DNA from: Sphaerisporangium sp040685555
GTDB lineage: Bacteria; Actinomycetota; Actinomycetes; Streptosporangiales; Streptosporangiaceae
Assembly: GCF_040685555.1 (NCBI RefSeq)
Contig: NZ_JBFBIK010000016.1
Span: forward strand, 22,176 to 86,175
Direction: 5' to 3'
Length of the DNA: 64,000 bases
Shown: piece by piece, positions 1 through 9,199 of the stretch
Layout of the letters: each line of letters begins with the position of its first letter
Position numbering within the stretch: the stretch's first letter is position 1
Notes under the pieces: model-generated
What the model was told of the DNA's origin: nothing
Seen by the model: only the letters and a program-made list of their open reading frames with translations
The model's database searches: none
Translations under genes and position numbers: made by a program

Positions 1-771
1 GTCGGCGATGGCCAGCGCCAGCAGCAGCAGGTAGCCCTGGGAGTTCGGCGGGATGGTCCACACGTCGTGGCCGAAGGCGCGGGCCCGGAGCGGCTCCACC
101 CAGTCGGCGTTCACGCGCGCCAGGTCGGCCTCGGAGTACTCGCCGTCGCTCGAACCTCCCGCCGCGGCGTCGCGGCCGAGCGCGAGCAGGCCCTTGCCGA
201 ACTCGCCGAGGTAGAAGCCGTCACGTCCCTCGATGGCGAGCGCCTCCAGGGTGCGGGCGACGCCCGGCCGGCGGATGAGGTCGCCGGGAGCGAGCGCGGC
301 GTCCACTCCGGGCAGCACCGCGGCGGCCGGGGCCAGCAGCGGGGAGGCGGGGAATCCCTCGTCGGCGTACCGGATGGCGGGCGCGAACAGCTCCGCGAGC
401 GGCAGCCGTCCGTACCCCGCGTGCAAAGCCAGCCAGCCGTCTGCGCAGCCGGGCACCGGCACCGACCGGATGTCCCGCTGGAACGGCATGCGGTCGTGCC
501 CCTCGGCGCGCAGCCGGTCAGGGTCAGCGCCGGAGCCTGACCGCCCGGAGGCGTTCAGCGCGCGCGGCGATCCGCCGCCCTGGTGGACCAGGGCGAACAG
601 GTCGCCCCCGAGACCGCACGCGTGCGGAGCCGTGACCGCCAGCACGGCGTTGGCGGCGATCGCCGCGTCGGCCGCCGAGCCTCCCTGGTCCAGCATGGCC
701 AACCCGGCCGTGGAGGCCAGGTGGTCGACCGTGCAAACCATGCCGAACCTGGCAAACCTCGTGTACTCCAT
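1..771 (-). CDS. Gamma-glutamyltransferase-family protein (3' part beyond window)
   Basis: Reading leftwards from an ATG at 769-771, an open frame runs to the window edge without a stop. The N-terminus has the family pattern: a segment ending in DQGGSAADAAIAAN, then APHACGLGGDLFALV, and further in a VPVPGCADGWLALH stretch. These match the N-terminal half of the gamma-glutamyltranspeptidase / Ntn-hydrolase family, which makes one chain and then self-cleaves at a Thr. That Thr would lie outside the window, so activity cannot be judged. There is no signal peptide, so the protein is probably cytoplasmic. It lies 53 bases after the stop of the parvulin-like gene on the same strand and may be the last visible member of that mannosidase operon. 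Substrate unknown. Confidence 0.8.
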   Translation of the reverse strand, partial: MEYTRFARFGMVCTVDHLASTAGLAMLDQGGSAADAAIAANAVLAVTAPHACGLGGDLFALVHQGGGSPRALNASGRSGSGADPDRLRAEGHDRMPFQRDIRSVPVPGCADGWLALHAGYGRLPLAELFAPAIRYADEGFPASPLLAPAAAVLPGVDAALAPGDLIRRPGVARTLEALAIEGRDGFYLGEFGKGLLALGRDAAAGGSSDGEYSEADLARVNADWVEPLRARAFGHDVWTIPPNSQGYLLLLALAIAD

Positions 772-824
772 GGCGAAACCTTACGACGGCCCCGCCCGCG
801 CGAGACGCGGGCGGGGGGAAGAGC

Positions 825-1586
825 TCAGTGCCGGTGGGTGGCGTCGGCGTGGCTCGGGTCGGCCGGGTGCTCGAAGCCCGGCCACAGCCGCACCTTCTCG
901 GCGTACCGCCGCTCCAGCCAGCCGGCGAAGGCCCGCTCGACCGCGACCGAGGTCAGCTCGGAGGCGATGGTGTCCCGGATCGCCTCGTACGGCAGCGGGC
1001 CTCCCGGCTCGACGGTGTCCACCCGCACGGTCCACGGCCCGCCGGGACCCTCCACGGGCCCGACGACCTCTCCCTCCCGGGCGGAGAAGACGGCCGTCTC
1101 CAGCGGTCCGGGCAGCTCGCCGCGCCGCACGCGGCCAAGGGACGCTCCCCCGGCCCGGCTCACGTGGCGCGTCTCATGGCGGGTGAACCGATCGGGGTTG
1201 CGGTCGTAGTACGCGCGCACCTCTTCCTCCGGGACGCGCACCCCGGCCGTCACCACGGCGCGCAGCTCACGCGCCAGCGGCATCGACACCGTCACGGCCG
1301 CGACCACGCCGCCCGTACGCAGCGCGGCGGGCAGGGTCAGCGGGCCGGGCCGTGGCCGGTCCTCCACCGCGACGAGGCCGAGCGCGGCGGCCTCCTCCTC
1401 GACGAGCGCCTCGGTGACCAGCACCTGGACCAGCCAGCGGCGGAGGTTCCTGCCCTCGGCGCTGCGGGGGTGCGGCAGCCGCGCGGCGAGCGGCCCCGCG
1501 CGCAGCTCCGCCTCCCGCGCGTCGACGTCGGAGACCGGGACGACCCGCTCCCCCACCTCGGCGGCGACCATGGCCACCCGGCTCAC
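825..1586 (-). CDS. Parvulin-like peptidyl-prolyl isomerase (SurA/PpiC type)
   Basis: A 253-residue protein. The N-terminal half is helical. The C-terminal half has the parvulin layout: a YYDRNPDRF segment, then the ETRHVSRAGGASLGRVRRGELP stretch, EVVGPVEGPGGPWTVRVD and a final helical VERAFAGWLERRY. Prolyl isomerases of this kind help fold extracytoplasmic proteins, but no signal peptide is visible here, so a cytoplasmic role is possible. The likely start is the GTG at 1586, which overlaps the stop of an upstream 13-codon mini-ORF (GTGA). An in-frame ATG at 1571 is the alternative. It sits directly after the alpha-mannosidase and is probably co-transcribed with it. The 5' end is the third copy of a 38-nt tandem repeat, so its translation is probably coupled to the mannosidase through two mini-ORFs. 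Confidence 0.7.
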   Translation of the reverse strand: MSRVAMVAAEVGERVVPVSDVDAREAELRAGPLAARLPHPRSAEGRNLRRWLVQVLVTEALVEEEAAALGLVAVEDRPRPGPLTLPAALRTGGVVAAVTVSMPLARELRAVVTAGVRVPEEEVRAYYDRNPDRFTRHETRHVSRAGGASLGRVRRGELPGPLETAVFSAREGEVVGPVEGPGGPWTVRVDTVEPGGPLPYEAIRDTIASELTSVAVERAFAGWLERRYAEKVRLWPGFEHPADPSHADATHRH

Positions 1587-1667
1587 GGGAACACCTCGGC
1601 GGCGACCATGGCGACCGGGCTCATGCCGGCACCTCGGCGGCGACCGTGGCGACCGGGCTCACGCGAG
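1554..1667. repeat. Three tandem copies of a 38-nt unit across a gene junction
   Basis: The units are 1554-1591, 1592-1629 and 1630-1667. Each reads cacctcggcggcgaccrtgg and then an 18-nt tail with a few changes. On the minus strand every unit carries an (A/G)TG-AGCC-GGT-GCC start region of the parvulin-like gene. The array begins at the stop codon of the GH38 gene. It looks like two rounds of slippage duplication of the 5' end of the downstream gene. Confidence 0.9.
1583..1662 (-). other. Cascade of two overlapping 13-codon mini-ORFs
   Basis: The GH38 stop (TGA, 1661-1659) overlaps a GTG at 1662-1660. That GTG opens a 13-codon frame (VSPVATVAAEVPA) ending at 1621. Its TGA overlaps an ATG at 1624 opening a second 13-codon frame (MSPVAMVAAEVFP) ending at 1583, and that TGA overlaps the GTG at 1586 of the parvulin-like gene. 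Because the 38-nt unit is not a multiple of three, each copy ends in a stop exactly over the next start. Ribosomes could pass through all three junctions by termination-reinitiation. The peptides themselves are probably by-products. Confidence 0.6.
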
Positions 1668-4600
1668 CACCTCGATCTCGACGGCCTCGGTGTAGTGCAG
1701 GCGGCCCGCGCCGGCCAGCTTGACCACCGCCCACCAGCGGCCTGGCCGGGTGCCCGGAGGCGCCTGCACCTCGAAGCGGAGCCGGGCCTCGCCCCGCGCG
1801 GGTACGACCACTCCGGTGTTCCATTCGGGGATCAGCTCGTAGGTGTTCCAGGGACTGATCAGCTGCGCCCGCACCGAGACGTCCGTGAGCGCCGGGGAGC
1901 GCAGCAGCACCTCCACCGCCCCGGATGCGGCCTCGGAGTCGCCCGGCGTGAGCCGCACCGCGGGCGTCTCCACGGTGACGTCGAGGTCCGCGTCATGGCC
2001 GCCGCCCACGTGCAGCCGGGTCACGTCCTCGTAGGCCTGGCCGCCGTAGGACGTGCCGGCGCGCAGCCAGTACACGCCAGGCTCGGCGCCGTCCTCGGGC
2101 ACGAGCCGGACGGGGAACGACGCGTGCCCGCCGGGCGCCAGCGCGTACGGCCGCTCGGCCGGCTCGCAGGCCCAGCCGGCGGGTGCCCGGACGGTGACGA
2201 CGCCGGACACCTCGCCTTCGGTGAGCCCGGAGGCGACGGACACGGCCAGCTCGACGGGTCCCTCGACGGCGACGTCCGTCCGGGACAGGTGGACCGCCAC
2301 CGGCAGGTTGCCCGCGGGGGCGGGCCCGGTGTTGTCGAGCCAGTAGCGCGTGTAGACGGGCTGGTACGGCTCGCCCTCCGGCCCCAGCGCCACCCCCTGC
2401 CCTTCGGCCGCCCCGGAGCTCTGCCGGCTCGCCACCGTCGCGGCGACGGTGGCGATCTCCATGCCGGTCAGTTCGAGGCCGCCGGCCGGCAGCGGGAACA
2501 GAGGCCGTTCGAGCAGGTCGGTGCGGTGGGCGCCGGTGAGCGGCAGATCGGTGCGGATGCGGGCGGTGACGCGCTCGCCCGTCGCCTCGTACAGCCGCAG
2601 GGTTACGCCGCCGACCTCCCCCGCCTCCCGGCCCGAGGCGAGCGGGTTTCCCGTGGCCTTCAGCGCGGCGAGCACCACCTTGCCTGCGGGCTCGACGGCC
2701 AGAAACGAGGTGGTGGCCGCGAACTCCCCCTCGTGCGCGGGCGCGGCCACGGCGGCCAGCGGGTGGTTGACGTCGTGCCCGTGGTCGACCAGCCGGGCCT
2801 CACGCCAGTCGCCGGCCCCGGTGACCAGGGAGTACTCGAAGGAGTGGGTCCAGTGCTGCAGCTGGAAGTTCGACCCGTCTGGCGCGGTGCGGCGGGGCGG
2901 GTCGATCCACACGCCGGACGGCCAGCCGGTGCACGAGCGCAGCAGCGACAGGTGCAGGGCGCCGCCCGTGTCCACGGCGAATCCGGGGATGCCCCGGTTG
3001 ACCACGCCGATGGTGTAGTCGTCCAGCGCGGGCTCGGTGAGCGTGGCGAGCTCCGGCGGCTGGGTCACCTCGATGACCGCGTCGTCGAGGTCGGCGACCA
3101 GCTCCTCGGTGGCCCCCTCTCCGGCGACGATCAGCACGGGAAGCGCGCGGGGCCCGGTGAGGTCGGCGCTCGGCACCCACACCTTCTCCAGCGGCTCGGA
3201 CGCGGGCACCCAGACCCGGGCCCGGCCGCCCGACGCCAGGCGCTCGCGCAGCAGCTCGGCGTACTCCGGCTCGGCGGCCGCGAGGACCTCCGCCACGAAC
3301 GGGTTCTCCTCCGGGGTGCCGAGCGCGACCCGCACGTCCGGCAGGTTGGAGTCGACGCCGAGGTCCCCGTACCGGGGGCCGGGGGCGCTGGAGCAGGTCG
3401 CGGTCACACCCTTGCGCACCAGCGCGACGGCCAGGTCACGCGGCTCGCCGCCGATGATCTCGGCGATGCCGATGGCCCGGCCGCCGATCGGCGTGCCGTC
3501 CTCGGCGCGCAGCGCGACCCTCGCGGTGGAGGACAGGGCGAACCAGTTGCCCGCCGGGTTGTCGAGCGTCCAGGGGTGCTCGCCCGAGTCCACGTCGATG
3601 AGGCCGAAGCCGCGGCCGACGACGGCGTCGCCGACCTCGCTGACCGGCAGCGCACCCGGGACGCGGGCGGGCCAGCGCACCCGGACGAGCTGGTCGGAGC
3701 CGTCGAACTCGTCGATGTGGGTGACGCAGTCGACGCGGTCGAGGCCGTGCCACAGGGTGATCCGCTGGGTGTAGGCGACGGGGCCGACCCGGCCGGTGAC
3801 CGTGACCCGCTCGGCCAGCGCGCACGTCTCGGTGGTGACCGACGTGGCGGGCAGCCCGGCCGAGCCGGTGGCGGTCCCGCTCGGCACCAGATGCCAGGGG
3901 CCCTCGTGGAACTCGGGGTGCTCGGAGTACTCGTCGTAGACGACCAGCTCGTTGCCGACCCTGCCGGGCTGGAGCAGCTCGCGGTCGCGGGCGACGTCGT
4001 AGAACCGGGACACGCAGCCGCCGCGCGCCGGGTCGACCTCGATGAGATGGGTCGCCGTGGAGATGCCGGAGCCCTCACGCGAGCTCCAGCCGAGCGGCGT
4101 CGCCTCCTGGACCGGCTCGGCCCGCAGCGTCCTGCAGCCGAGTGCCGGTACGGCGGGCGCCAGCACCACGACGTCGACGGCCGACAGGCCGCCGTCCTCG
4201 TCGTACTCGGGGTTCTCCAGCAGCACGGGAAGCTCGCCGGTGGCGGGGTCGCTCACCCGCACGCCGTACGCGCCGGGCATGGGCAGCGCGAGCCGTACCC
4301 TGACCAGGTCGGTGCGCTCCCAGGAGGAGGGGTTCCACACCACAACGGCGGTGCCCTCGCCCCGGGTGTCGACGTGGGCGGTCAGCTCGCCGAGCGATGC
4401 CTTGAGCACCCCCTCACCGAGGTCGTGGGCCTCGCGCCAGCCGGTGAGCAGGTCGAGGTACACCTGGTCGGACTCCGAGCCGGTGATCGCGTCGTGGTGC
4501 GCGCCGAACACCAGCTGCCGCCAGGCCTTGTCGAGCGCCGCGTGCGGGTAGCGGGCGCCGGTGGTCACGGCGGCGAGCGTGGCGAACTTCTCGGCATCGC

Positions 4601-5852
4601 CGACCAGCGACTCCGCCGACCGCTGGGCCTGCTTGGTGTCGGCGTAGGAGACGTCCTTGCCGGTGTAGACGGGGTTCATGTCCCGGGTCTGCGGGGAGGG
4701 CGCGGGAAGCGAGGAGCGTACGGCCGCGAAGAACTCCTTCGGCAGCGCGCAGACGAACTTCGGCGACACGTAGCGCGCGTTCCAGTCGCGGTGGATCTCG
4801 GTGACCCACTTGTTGGGCGGCGTGTAGTCGGTGCCGACGGGCAGCAGCAGGTTGCGCGTGGCCGCGACCTTCTTGAGCCGCGTGAACAGCTCGTACACCG
4901 CCTCCTCCGCGCTCGCGAGGTCGGCGCGGGAGTCCATCCACCATCCGGCGCTGTAGTGCGCGGGCATGTAGTGGGTGAGCACGCCCTTGCCGGACGGCGA
5001 CAGCCACTCGAACTCGGCGGGGAACTGCATGGTCGACGGGTCGCCCCAGCCGTCGCGTTCGAGGTCGCGCCCGGTGAGCATCGGCCCCCACTGGTGGTGC
5101 GGGCCCCGCGCCCAGGAGCTGGAGGTGAGCCCGGCCTCGGCGATCAGCCCGGGGAACTGCGGGTCGTGCCCGAACACGTCGAGCTGCCAGGCGGTGGCCG
5201 GGTCGCCGCCCATGACGTCGCGCTGGAAGCCGACCCCGTAGACGATGTTGCGGATCGTCGACTCGGCCGAGGTGAGGTTGGTGTTGGGCTCGTTGTACGT
5301 GCCGCCCATCAGCTCGACCCTGTCCTCGGCGAGCAGCCGCCGCAGCAGATCGCGATCCTCGGGGTGGGCGTCCCAGTAGGGCTTGAGGTAGTCGACCTCG
5401 GCGAGCACGAACTTGTAGTCGGGGTCGCGGCGCGCCGTCTCCAGGTGCTCGCGCATCAGGTCGAACCCGGCGTTCTGCCGCTCGCCGCGGTACTGCTGCG
5501 CGACCTCGCCCGCGTCGTCCCAGGTGCTGGTGTAGGCGGCCTGGGTGTTCCACCACACCGGGTCGTAGTGGAAGTGGGGCACCATCCACACCGTCCAGCC
5601 GGGCTCGGCCACCACCAGCTCCGCCGTGGCCACGGCGTCCCCGGACGTCACCTCGATGGGGACGCGCGTGCCGGGCGCGGCGTCCGTCGAGACGCCCACC
5701 TCGACCGGTCGCCGTGCCGTACGGCTCGTGCCGTCGACGCCGGAGCCGGTGACACGGACCTCGATCTCCCCCGGGGGCCCGTCGACGTGCACCCGGACGA
5801 CCTGCCCGGACTCGACGAAGAGCTCTGTGGATTCGACGCTGGTGATACGCAA
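1659..5852 (-). CDS. Alpha-mannosidase, glycoside hydrolase family 38
   Basis: A 1397-residue enzyme expected to remove alpha-linked mannose from oligosaccharides. After an N-terminal beta domain of about 85 residues comes the GH38 metal-binding motif HFHYDPVWW (near residue 93). The nucleophile region TAWQLDVFGHDPQFPG follows, then a helical middle domain and large beta domains. The last 300 residues look like NEW3/immunoglobulin-like modules (AGWACEPAERPYALAPGGHASF and similar). No signal peptide is visible, so it probably acts inside the cell on sugars brought in by the adjacent ABC importer. The start is a TTG at 5852, 3 bases after the permease stop, preceded by a weak GAAGGG. This is longer than the usual 1000-1100 residues because of the terminal beta domains. 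It is the fourth gene of the importer operon. Confidence 0.93.
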   Translation of the reverse strand: MRITSVESTELFVESGQVVRVHVDGPPGEIEVRVTGSGVDGTSRTARRPVEVGVSTDAAPGTRVPIEVTSGDAVATAELVVAEPGWTVWMVPHFHYDPVWWNTQAAYTSTWDDAGEVAQQYRGERQNAGFDLMREHLETARRDPDYKFVLAEVDYLKPYWDAHPEDRDLLRRLLAEDRVELMGGTYNEPNTNLTSAESTIRNIVYGVGFQRDVMGGDPATAWQLDVFGHDPQFPGLIAEAGLTSSSWARGPHHQWGPMLTGRDLERDGWGDPSTMQFPAEFEWLSPSGKGVLTHYMPAHYSAGWWMDSRADLASAEEAVYELFTRLKKVAATRNLLLPVGTDYTPPNKWVTEIHRDWNARYVSPKFVCALPKEFFAAVRSSLPAPSPQTRDMNPVYTGKDVSYADTKQAQRSAESLVGDAEKFATLAAVTTGARYPHAALDKAWRQLVFGAHHDAITGSESDQVYLDLLTGWREAHDLGEGVLKASLGELTAHVDTRGEGTAVVVWNPSSWERTDLVRVRLALPMPGAYGVRVSDPATGELPVLLENPEYDEDGGLSAVDVVVLAPAVPALGCRTLRAEPVQEATPLGWSSREGSGISTATHLIEVDPARGGCVSRFYDVARDRELLQPGRVGNELVVYDEYSEHPEFHEGPWHLVPSGTATGSAGLPATSVTTETCALAERVTVTGRVGPVAYTQRITLWHGLDRVDCVTHIDEFDGSDQLVRVRWPARVPGALPVSEVGDAVVGRGFGLIDVDSGEHPWTLDNPAGNWFALSSTARVALRAEDGTPIGGRAIGIAEIIGGEPRDLAVALVRKGVTATCSSAPGPRYGDLGVDSNLPDVRVALGTPEENPFVAEVLAAAEPEYAELLRERLASGGRARVWVPASEPLEKVWVPSADLTGPRALPVLIVAGEGATEELVADLDDAVIEVTQPPELATLTEPALDDYTIGVVNRGIPGFAVDTGGALHLSLLRSCTGWPSGVWIDPPRRTAPDGSNFQLQHWTHSFEYSLVTGAGDWREARLVDHGHDVNHPLAAVAAPAHEGEFAATTSFLAVEPAGKVVLAALKATGNPLASGREAGEVGGVTLRLYEATGERVTARIRTDLPLTGAHRTDLLERPLFPLPAGGLELTGMEIATVAATVASRQSSGAAEGQGVALGPEGEPYQPVYTRYWLDNTGPAPAGNLPVAVHLSRTDVAVEGPVELAVSVASGLTEGEVSGVVTVRAPAGWACEPAERPYALAPGGHASFPVRLVPEDGAEPGVYWLRAGTSYGGQAYEDVTRLHVGGGHDADLDVTVETPAVRLTPGDSEAASGAVEVLLRSPALTDVSVRAQLISPWNTYELIPEWNTGVVVPARGEARLRFEVQAPPGTRPGRWWAVVKLAGAGRLHYTEAVEIEVLA

Positions 5853-5855
5853 GGG

Positions 5856-6677
5856 TCAACCCTTCACTGATCCGGCGAAGCTGAAGGAACCGGCGAGGTA
5901 CTTGTTCACGGCGACATAGAGCATCACGGCCGGGGCCGTGTAGATGATCGAGAAGGCGGCCAGCTCCCCGTACGCCACCTGGCCGTACTGCGAGAAGAAG
6001 GTGTAGATGGTGACCGCCGCCGGCTGCTTCTCCGGCGTGTCGAGCAGGACGAACGGGACGAAGAAGTTCCCCCACTGTCCGACGAAGACGAAGATCGAGA
6101 CGACGGCGACGCCGGGGGCCATCAGCGGCATGACGACGCGCGTCAGCGACCGCACCCACCCGGCCCCGTCGACCCAGGCCGCCTCCTCCAGGCTCACCGG
6201 CACGCCGTCCATGAAGTTCTTCATCATCCAGATGGCGAACGGCAGCGCGCTCGCCGCGAGGAACAGCACCATCGCCGGGATCGACCCGTACAGGTTGAAC
6301 CGGAAGAACATCGAGTAGACCGGCACCATGATGGCCGTGACGGGAAGGCCCGTGGTGAACAGCAGCGTCAGCATGAAGTGCCGCTTGAAGCGCAGCTTGT
6401 AGCGGGAGAGCGGGTAGGCCGCGAGCGCGGCGACGACCACGGTGAGGATCGCGGTGGTCCCGGAGATGATGATCGAGTTGATGACCGGCTGGTAGACGGT
6501 CTCCCAGTTGAGCACCGCCGCGAAGTTCTCCAGGGAGAAGCGGAAGGTCGGCTTGGCGGTGAGGTTGGCCTGGGGTTGCAGCGAGGCCAGCACGACCCAC
6601 AGGAACGGGCCGACGAAGGCCAGCGTGATCAGCAGGAGCGAGAGGAGCGCCGCGCCGCGGGCGGCCGTGCGGGTCAT
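5856..6677 (-). CDS. ABC sugar transporter permease, MalG type
   Basis: A 273-residue integral membrane protein with about six hydrophobic segments: ALLSLLLITLAFVGPFLWVV at the N-terminus, then segments near residues 75-95, 107-130, 140-160, 185-210 and 240-260. The cytoplasmic EAA loop is visible as EEAAWVDGAGWVRSLTRVVMP, the contact site for the ATPase. It forms the inner-membrane channel with the MalF-type protein encoded 37 bases upstream. No ATPase gene is present, as is usual for actinomycete sugar importers that share an MsiK-type ATPase encoded elsewhere. Position between permease and mannosidase suggests uptake of mannosides or mannose-containing glycans. Confidence 0.92.
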   Translation of the reverse strand: MTRTAARGAALLSLLLITLAFVGPFLWVVLASLQPQANLTAKPTFRFSLENFAAVLNWETVYQPVINSIIISGTTAILTVVVAALAAYPLSRYKLRFKRHFMLTLLFTTGLPVTAIMVPVYSMFFRFNLYGSIPAMVLFLAASALPFAIWMMKNFMDGVPVSLEEAAWVDGAGWVRSLTRVVMPLMAPGVAVVSIFVFVGQWGNFFVPFVLLDTPEKQPAAVTIYTFFSQYGQVAYGELAAFSIIYTAPAVMLYVAVNKYLAGSFSFAGSVKG

Positions 6678-6714
6678 CGAAGAACCCCCTGTGCGGGAGC
6701 GGGCACGCCGGCCA

Positions 6715-7641
6715 TCAGGCGTCCACCTTGATCAGTCGCAGGTAGACCAGGGAGAACGCCGCCCCGATGACGAGCATCACCAGCGCCATGGCGCTGCCGT
6801 ACCCGATCTCGAAGTAGCGGAACGCCTGCTCGTACATGTAGAGCGGCGTGGTCTGGCTGGCCGTGCCGGGACCCCCGCCCGTCAGGGCGTAGATCAGGCC
6901 GAAGCTGGCCAGGGTCTGCAGGGTGATGAGCATGAGGTTCGACAGGATCGAGCGGCGGATCAGCGGCAGCGTGATGTGCACGAACCGCCGCCAGGTGGTC
7001 GCGCCGTCTACCGACGCCGCCTCCAGCAGGTCGCCCGGCACGTCGGACAGCGCGGCCGAGTAGACCAGCATCGAGAACGCGGTGCCGCGCCAGACGTTGG
7101 CCAGGATGATCGCGATCATCGGGGCGGTGAACAGCCAGTCCTGGGAGAGGCCGATCGCGCCCAGCACCTCGTTGAGCGTGCCCTCCTCCGAGAGGAACGA
7201 GAACCAGCACGCCGCCGCCACTACCTCGGGCACCACCCAGGCCGCGATCACGACGCCGTTCACGACGCTCCTGGTCACCCGGCCGCGCCCGCGCTGGAGC
7301 AGCGCGATGAGCAGGCCGAGGGTGTTCTGCCCGATGACCGCCGACCCGATCACGAAGACGAACGTGAGCAGGAACGAGTTGCGGAAGTCCTCGTCGCCCA
7401 GCATCTTGACGAAGTTGTCCACGCCGACGAACCGCGAGTTCACCGACGCCGAGCCGGTCAGCGTCTCGTTGGTGAAGGCGATGTAGACGCTCCACAGGAT
7501 CGGCCCCGCCAGGAAGATCACGAGCAGGACCAGCGCCGGCGCGAGCGGCAGGATCCAGCGCAGGGCCCCGCGGCCCCGCGGGCGCGGCTCCCCCTCCCCG
7601 GGGGAGCCGGCCAGCCGCGGCGGCGTCGCCGTGACGGTCAT
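6715..7641 (-). CDS. ABC sugar transporter permease, MalF type
   Basis: A 308-residue polytopic membrane protein. A basic, Pro-rich N-terminus is followed by WILPLAPALVLLVIFLAGPI and further membrane segments. The EAA loop is DLLEAASVDGATTWRRFVHITLPL. It pairs with the MalG-type permease to form the translocation pore. The ATG start at 7641 overlaps the TGA of the binding-protein gene (ATGA), so the two are translationally coupled. Sugar specificity cannot be read from the permease. Confidence 0.92.
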   Translation of the reverse strand: MTVTATPPRLAGSPGEGEPRPRGRGALRWILPLAPALVLLVIFLAGPILWSVYIAFTNETLTGSASVNSRFVGVDNFVKMLGDEDFRNSFLLTFVFVIGSAVIGQNTLGLLIALLQRGRGRVTRSVVNGVVIAAWVVPEVVAAACWFSFLSEEGTLNEVLGAIGLSQDWLFTAPMIAIILANVWRGTAFSMLVYSAALSDVPGDLLEAASVDGATTWRRFVHITLPLIRRSILSNLMLITLQTLASFGLIYALTGGGPGTASQTTPLYMYEQAFRYFEIGYGSAMALVMLVIGAAFSLVYLRLIKVDA

Positions 7642-9008
7642 GAGCCGGAGGTCACCTTGTCCGGGCCGCCCACGACGCCGGGCAGCGCGTCGGCGTACTC
7701 CTTGGCCGCCGCGTCGGGGGCCTTGGAACCGGTCGTCATGGCCTCCATGGCCTTCTGCACCTCGGCGGAGACCTTGGGATAGGCCTCGTAGGCCGGGCGG
7801 TAGTGCGTCACCGAGGCGAGGTCGGTCCAGAACTTCACCGCCGGGTTGTCGGCGGTGTACGTCGGGTCGGCGGCCACGTCCTTGCGGGGGGTAAGGTCAC
7901 CGGAGCTGACGGAGTACGTCAGCGTGTTGCGCTTGTTGGTGACCACGCTGATGAAGTCGAACGCCTCCTTCTTGTCCTTGGCGTAGGAGCTCATCGCCAT
8001 GACCCAGCCGCCCGACATGCTGACGGCGCCGGGATCCTCGCCGTTCTGGGTCGGCATGGGGGTCCACCCGATCTTCTCGGTCCACTGCGGCCACGGTTTG
8101 GTGCCGGTGGGCTTCCATGCCGAGGAGAGCCAGGCACCGTCGAGGTCGATGCCCAGTTTCCCGGTGGGGAACCAGTCGTACTGCACCTTCTCGGCCAGCT
8201 TGGTGTTGAACGCGTCGGCCTGCTTCGGGCCGAGGTTCTCCCGGTAGATCGTGTTGATGAAGCCGAGCGAGTCGGTGATGCCCTTGCTGGAGGCCACCCA
8301 CTTCTTCTGGGTCTCGTCGTACAGCGTGCCTCCCGGCGTGCCGTACAGGAGCATCTCGAAGCCCTGCATGGTGGCGGCCTCGCCGTGCGGCTTGGTGGAG
8401 TACATGCTGAAGGGAATGGCGCCGGGGACCTTCTGCTTGATCGCGCGGGCGGCGGTCAGCACGTCCGCCCAGGTCTTGGGCTCCCAGGGCACTTGGATGC
8501 CGGCCCTGGTCAGCACGTCCTTGCTGTACCAGAGGCCTCGCGTGTCGGTGCTGATCGGGACGCCGTAGATCTTGCCGTCGGGGCCCTTGGCGGCCTGTTT
8601 GACCGAGTCGGCGTACTGCGTCGCCCAGTCGGGCCACGAGCTCAGGTAGCCGTCGAGCGGGGCGAGCTTGCCCGCGGCGACGTCGGCGTTGACCTGGAAG
8701 GTGTCGTGGAGGTACACGTCCGGAGCCGAGTCGGCCGAGCGGTTCAGCAGTGCGAGCTTGGTGTAGTAGACCTCGTTGTTGCCCTGGACGGGCGTGAGCT
8801 TGATCGTCACGCCCTTGTGCGCGGTCTCGTACTCGGTCTTAGCCTGCTTGAGCACCTTGTCCATGTAAGGCCAGCCGGGCTCGGTCTTGTAGAGCACCTC
8901 GATCTCCTTGGCCCCGTTGGTGCTCTTCTCCGCCGTGTCCCCACCGCATGCGCCGGCCGTGGCGGCCGTCGCGAGCGCCAGTACCGAGGCCACCATCGCT
9001 CGTCTCAT
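7638..9008 (-). CDS. Extracellular sugar-binding lipoprotein of ABC importer
   Basis: A 456-residue solute-binding protein of the large-sugar family (SBP family 1). The N-terminus has two Arg, a hydrophobic stretch and a lipobox ending in TAGAC, so Cys21 is the expected lipidated residue and the protein should be anchored outside the membrane. Typical features include LLNRSADSAPDVYLHD near residue 90 and AWLSSAWKPTG with MSGGWVMAM in the ligand-cleft half. It captures oligosaccharides and hands them to the MalF/MalG permeases. It is the first gene of a minus-strand operon (binding protein, MalF, MalG, GH38, parvulin-like). The divergent ROK repressor and the palindrome at 9134-9150 suggest substrate-controlled repression. 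Confidence 0.93.
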   Translation of the reverse strand: MRRAMVASVLALATAATAGACGGDTAEKSTNGAKEIEVLYKTEPGWPYMDKVLKQAKTEYETAHKGVTIKLTPVQGNNEVYYTKLALLNRSADSAPDVYLHDTFQVNADVAAGKLAPLDGYLSSWPDWATQYADSVKQAAKGPDGKIYGVPISTDTRGLWYSKDVLTRAGIQVPWEPKTWADVLTAARAIKQKVPGAIPFSMYSTKPHGEAATMQGFEMLLYGTPGGTLYDETQKKWVASSKGITDSLGFINTIYRENLGPKQADAFNTKLAEKVQYDWFPTGKLGIDLDGAWLSSAWKPTGTKPWPQWTEKIGWTPMPTQNGEDPGAVSMSGGWVMAMSSYAKDKKEAFDFISVVTNKRNTLTYSVSSGDLTPRKDVAADPTYTADNPAVKFWTDLASVTHYRPAYEAYPKVSAEVQKAMEAMTTGSKAPDAAAKEYADALPGVVGGPDKVTSGS

Positions 9009-9133
9009 CGGACTCCTTCTCCGGCCTTACCGTGACCACGAGCACAGCCCCGGGGCCCCCGACCCACGCGCTGGAGTGGTCCGCCGGCCGTGTTTCGGCC
9101 GTGTTTCTTGGGTTGACGAGAACGTAAGTCTTT

Positions 9134-9150
9134 TTGATTTACTAAGTCAA
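9134..9150. promoter_or_regulatory. 17-bp near-perfect palindrome, candidate ROK operator
   Basis: The sequence TTGATTTACTAAGTCAA differs from its own reverse complement only at the centre and one symmetric pair. It is an AT-rich island in the GC-rich intergenic gap between the ABC operon and the ROK repressor. Known ROK repressor sites (XylR type) have the same TTxxTTA-TAAxxAA look. It probably controls both divergent promoters. Confidence 0.6.
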
Positions 9151-9199
9151 CGGGTTGTGCGATATTGCCTGAGGACCTCAAGGACGCCAGGAGCTAGGC

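Noticed and set aside
828..5870. A 1680-codon plus-strand open frame, and similar long frames opposite 9.2-11.9 kb and 42.1-45.0 kb
   Set aside because: They are antisense shadows of the GH38, ROK and GH95-like genes, caused by high GC at third positions, and have no domain features.
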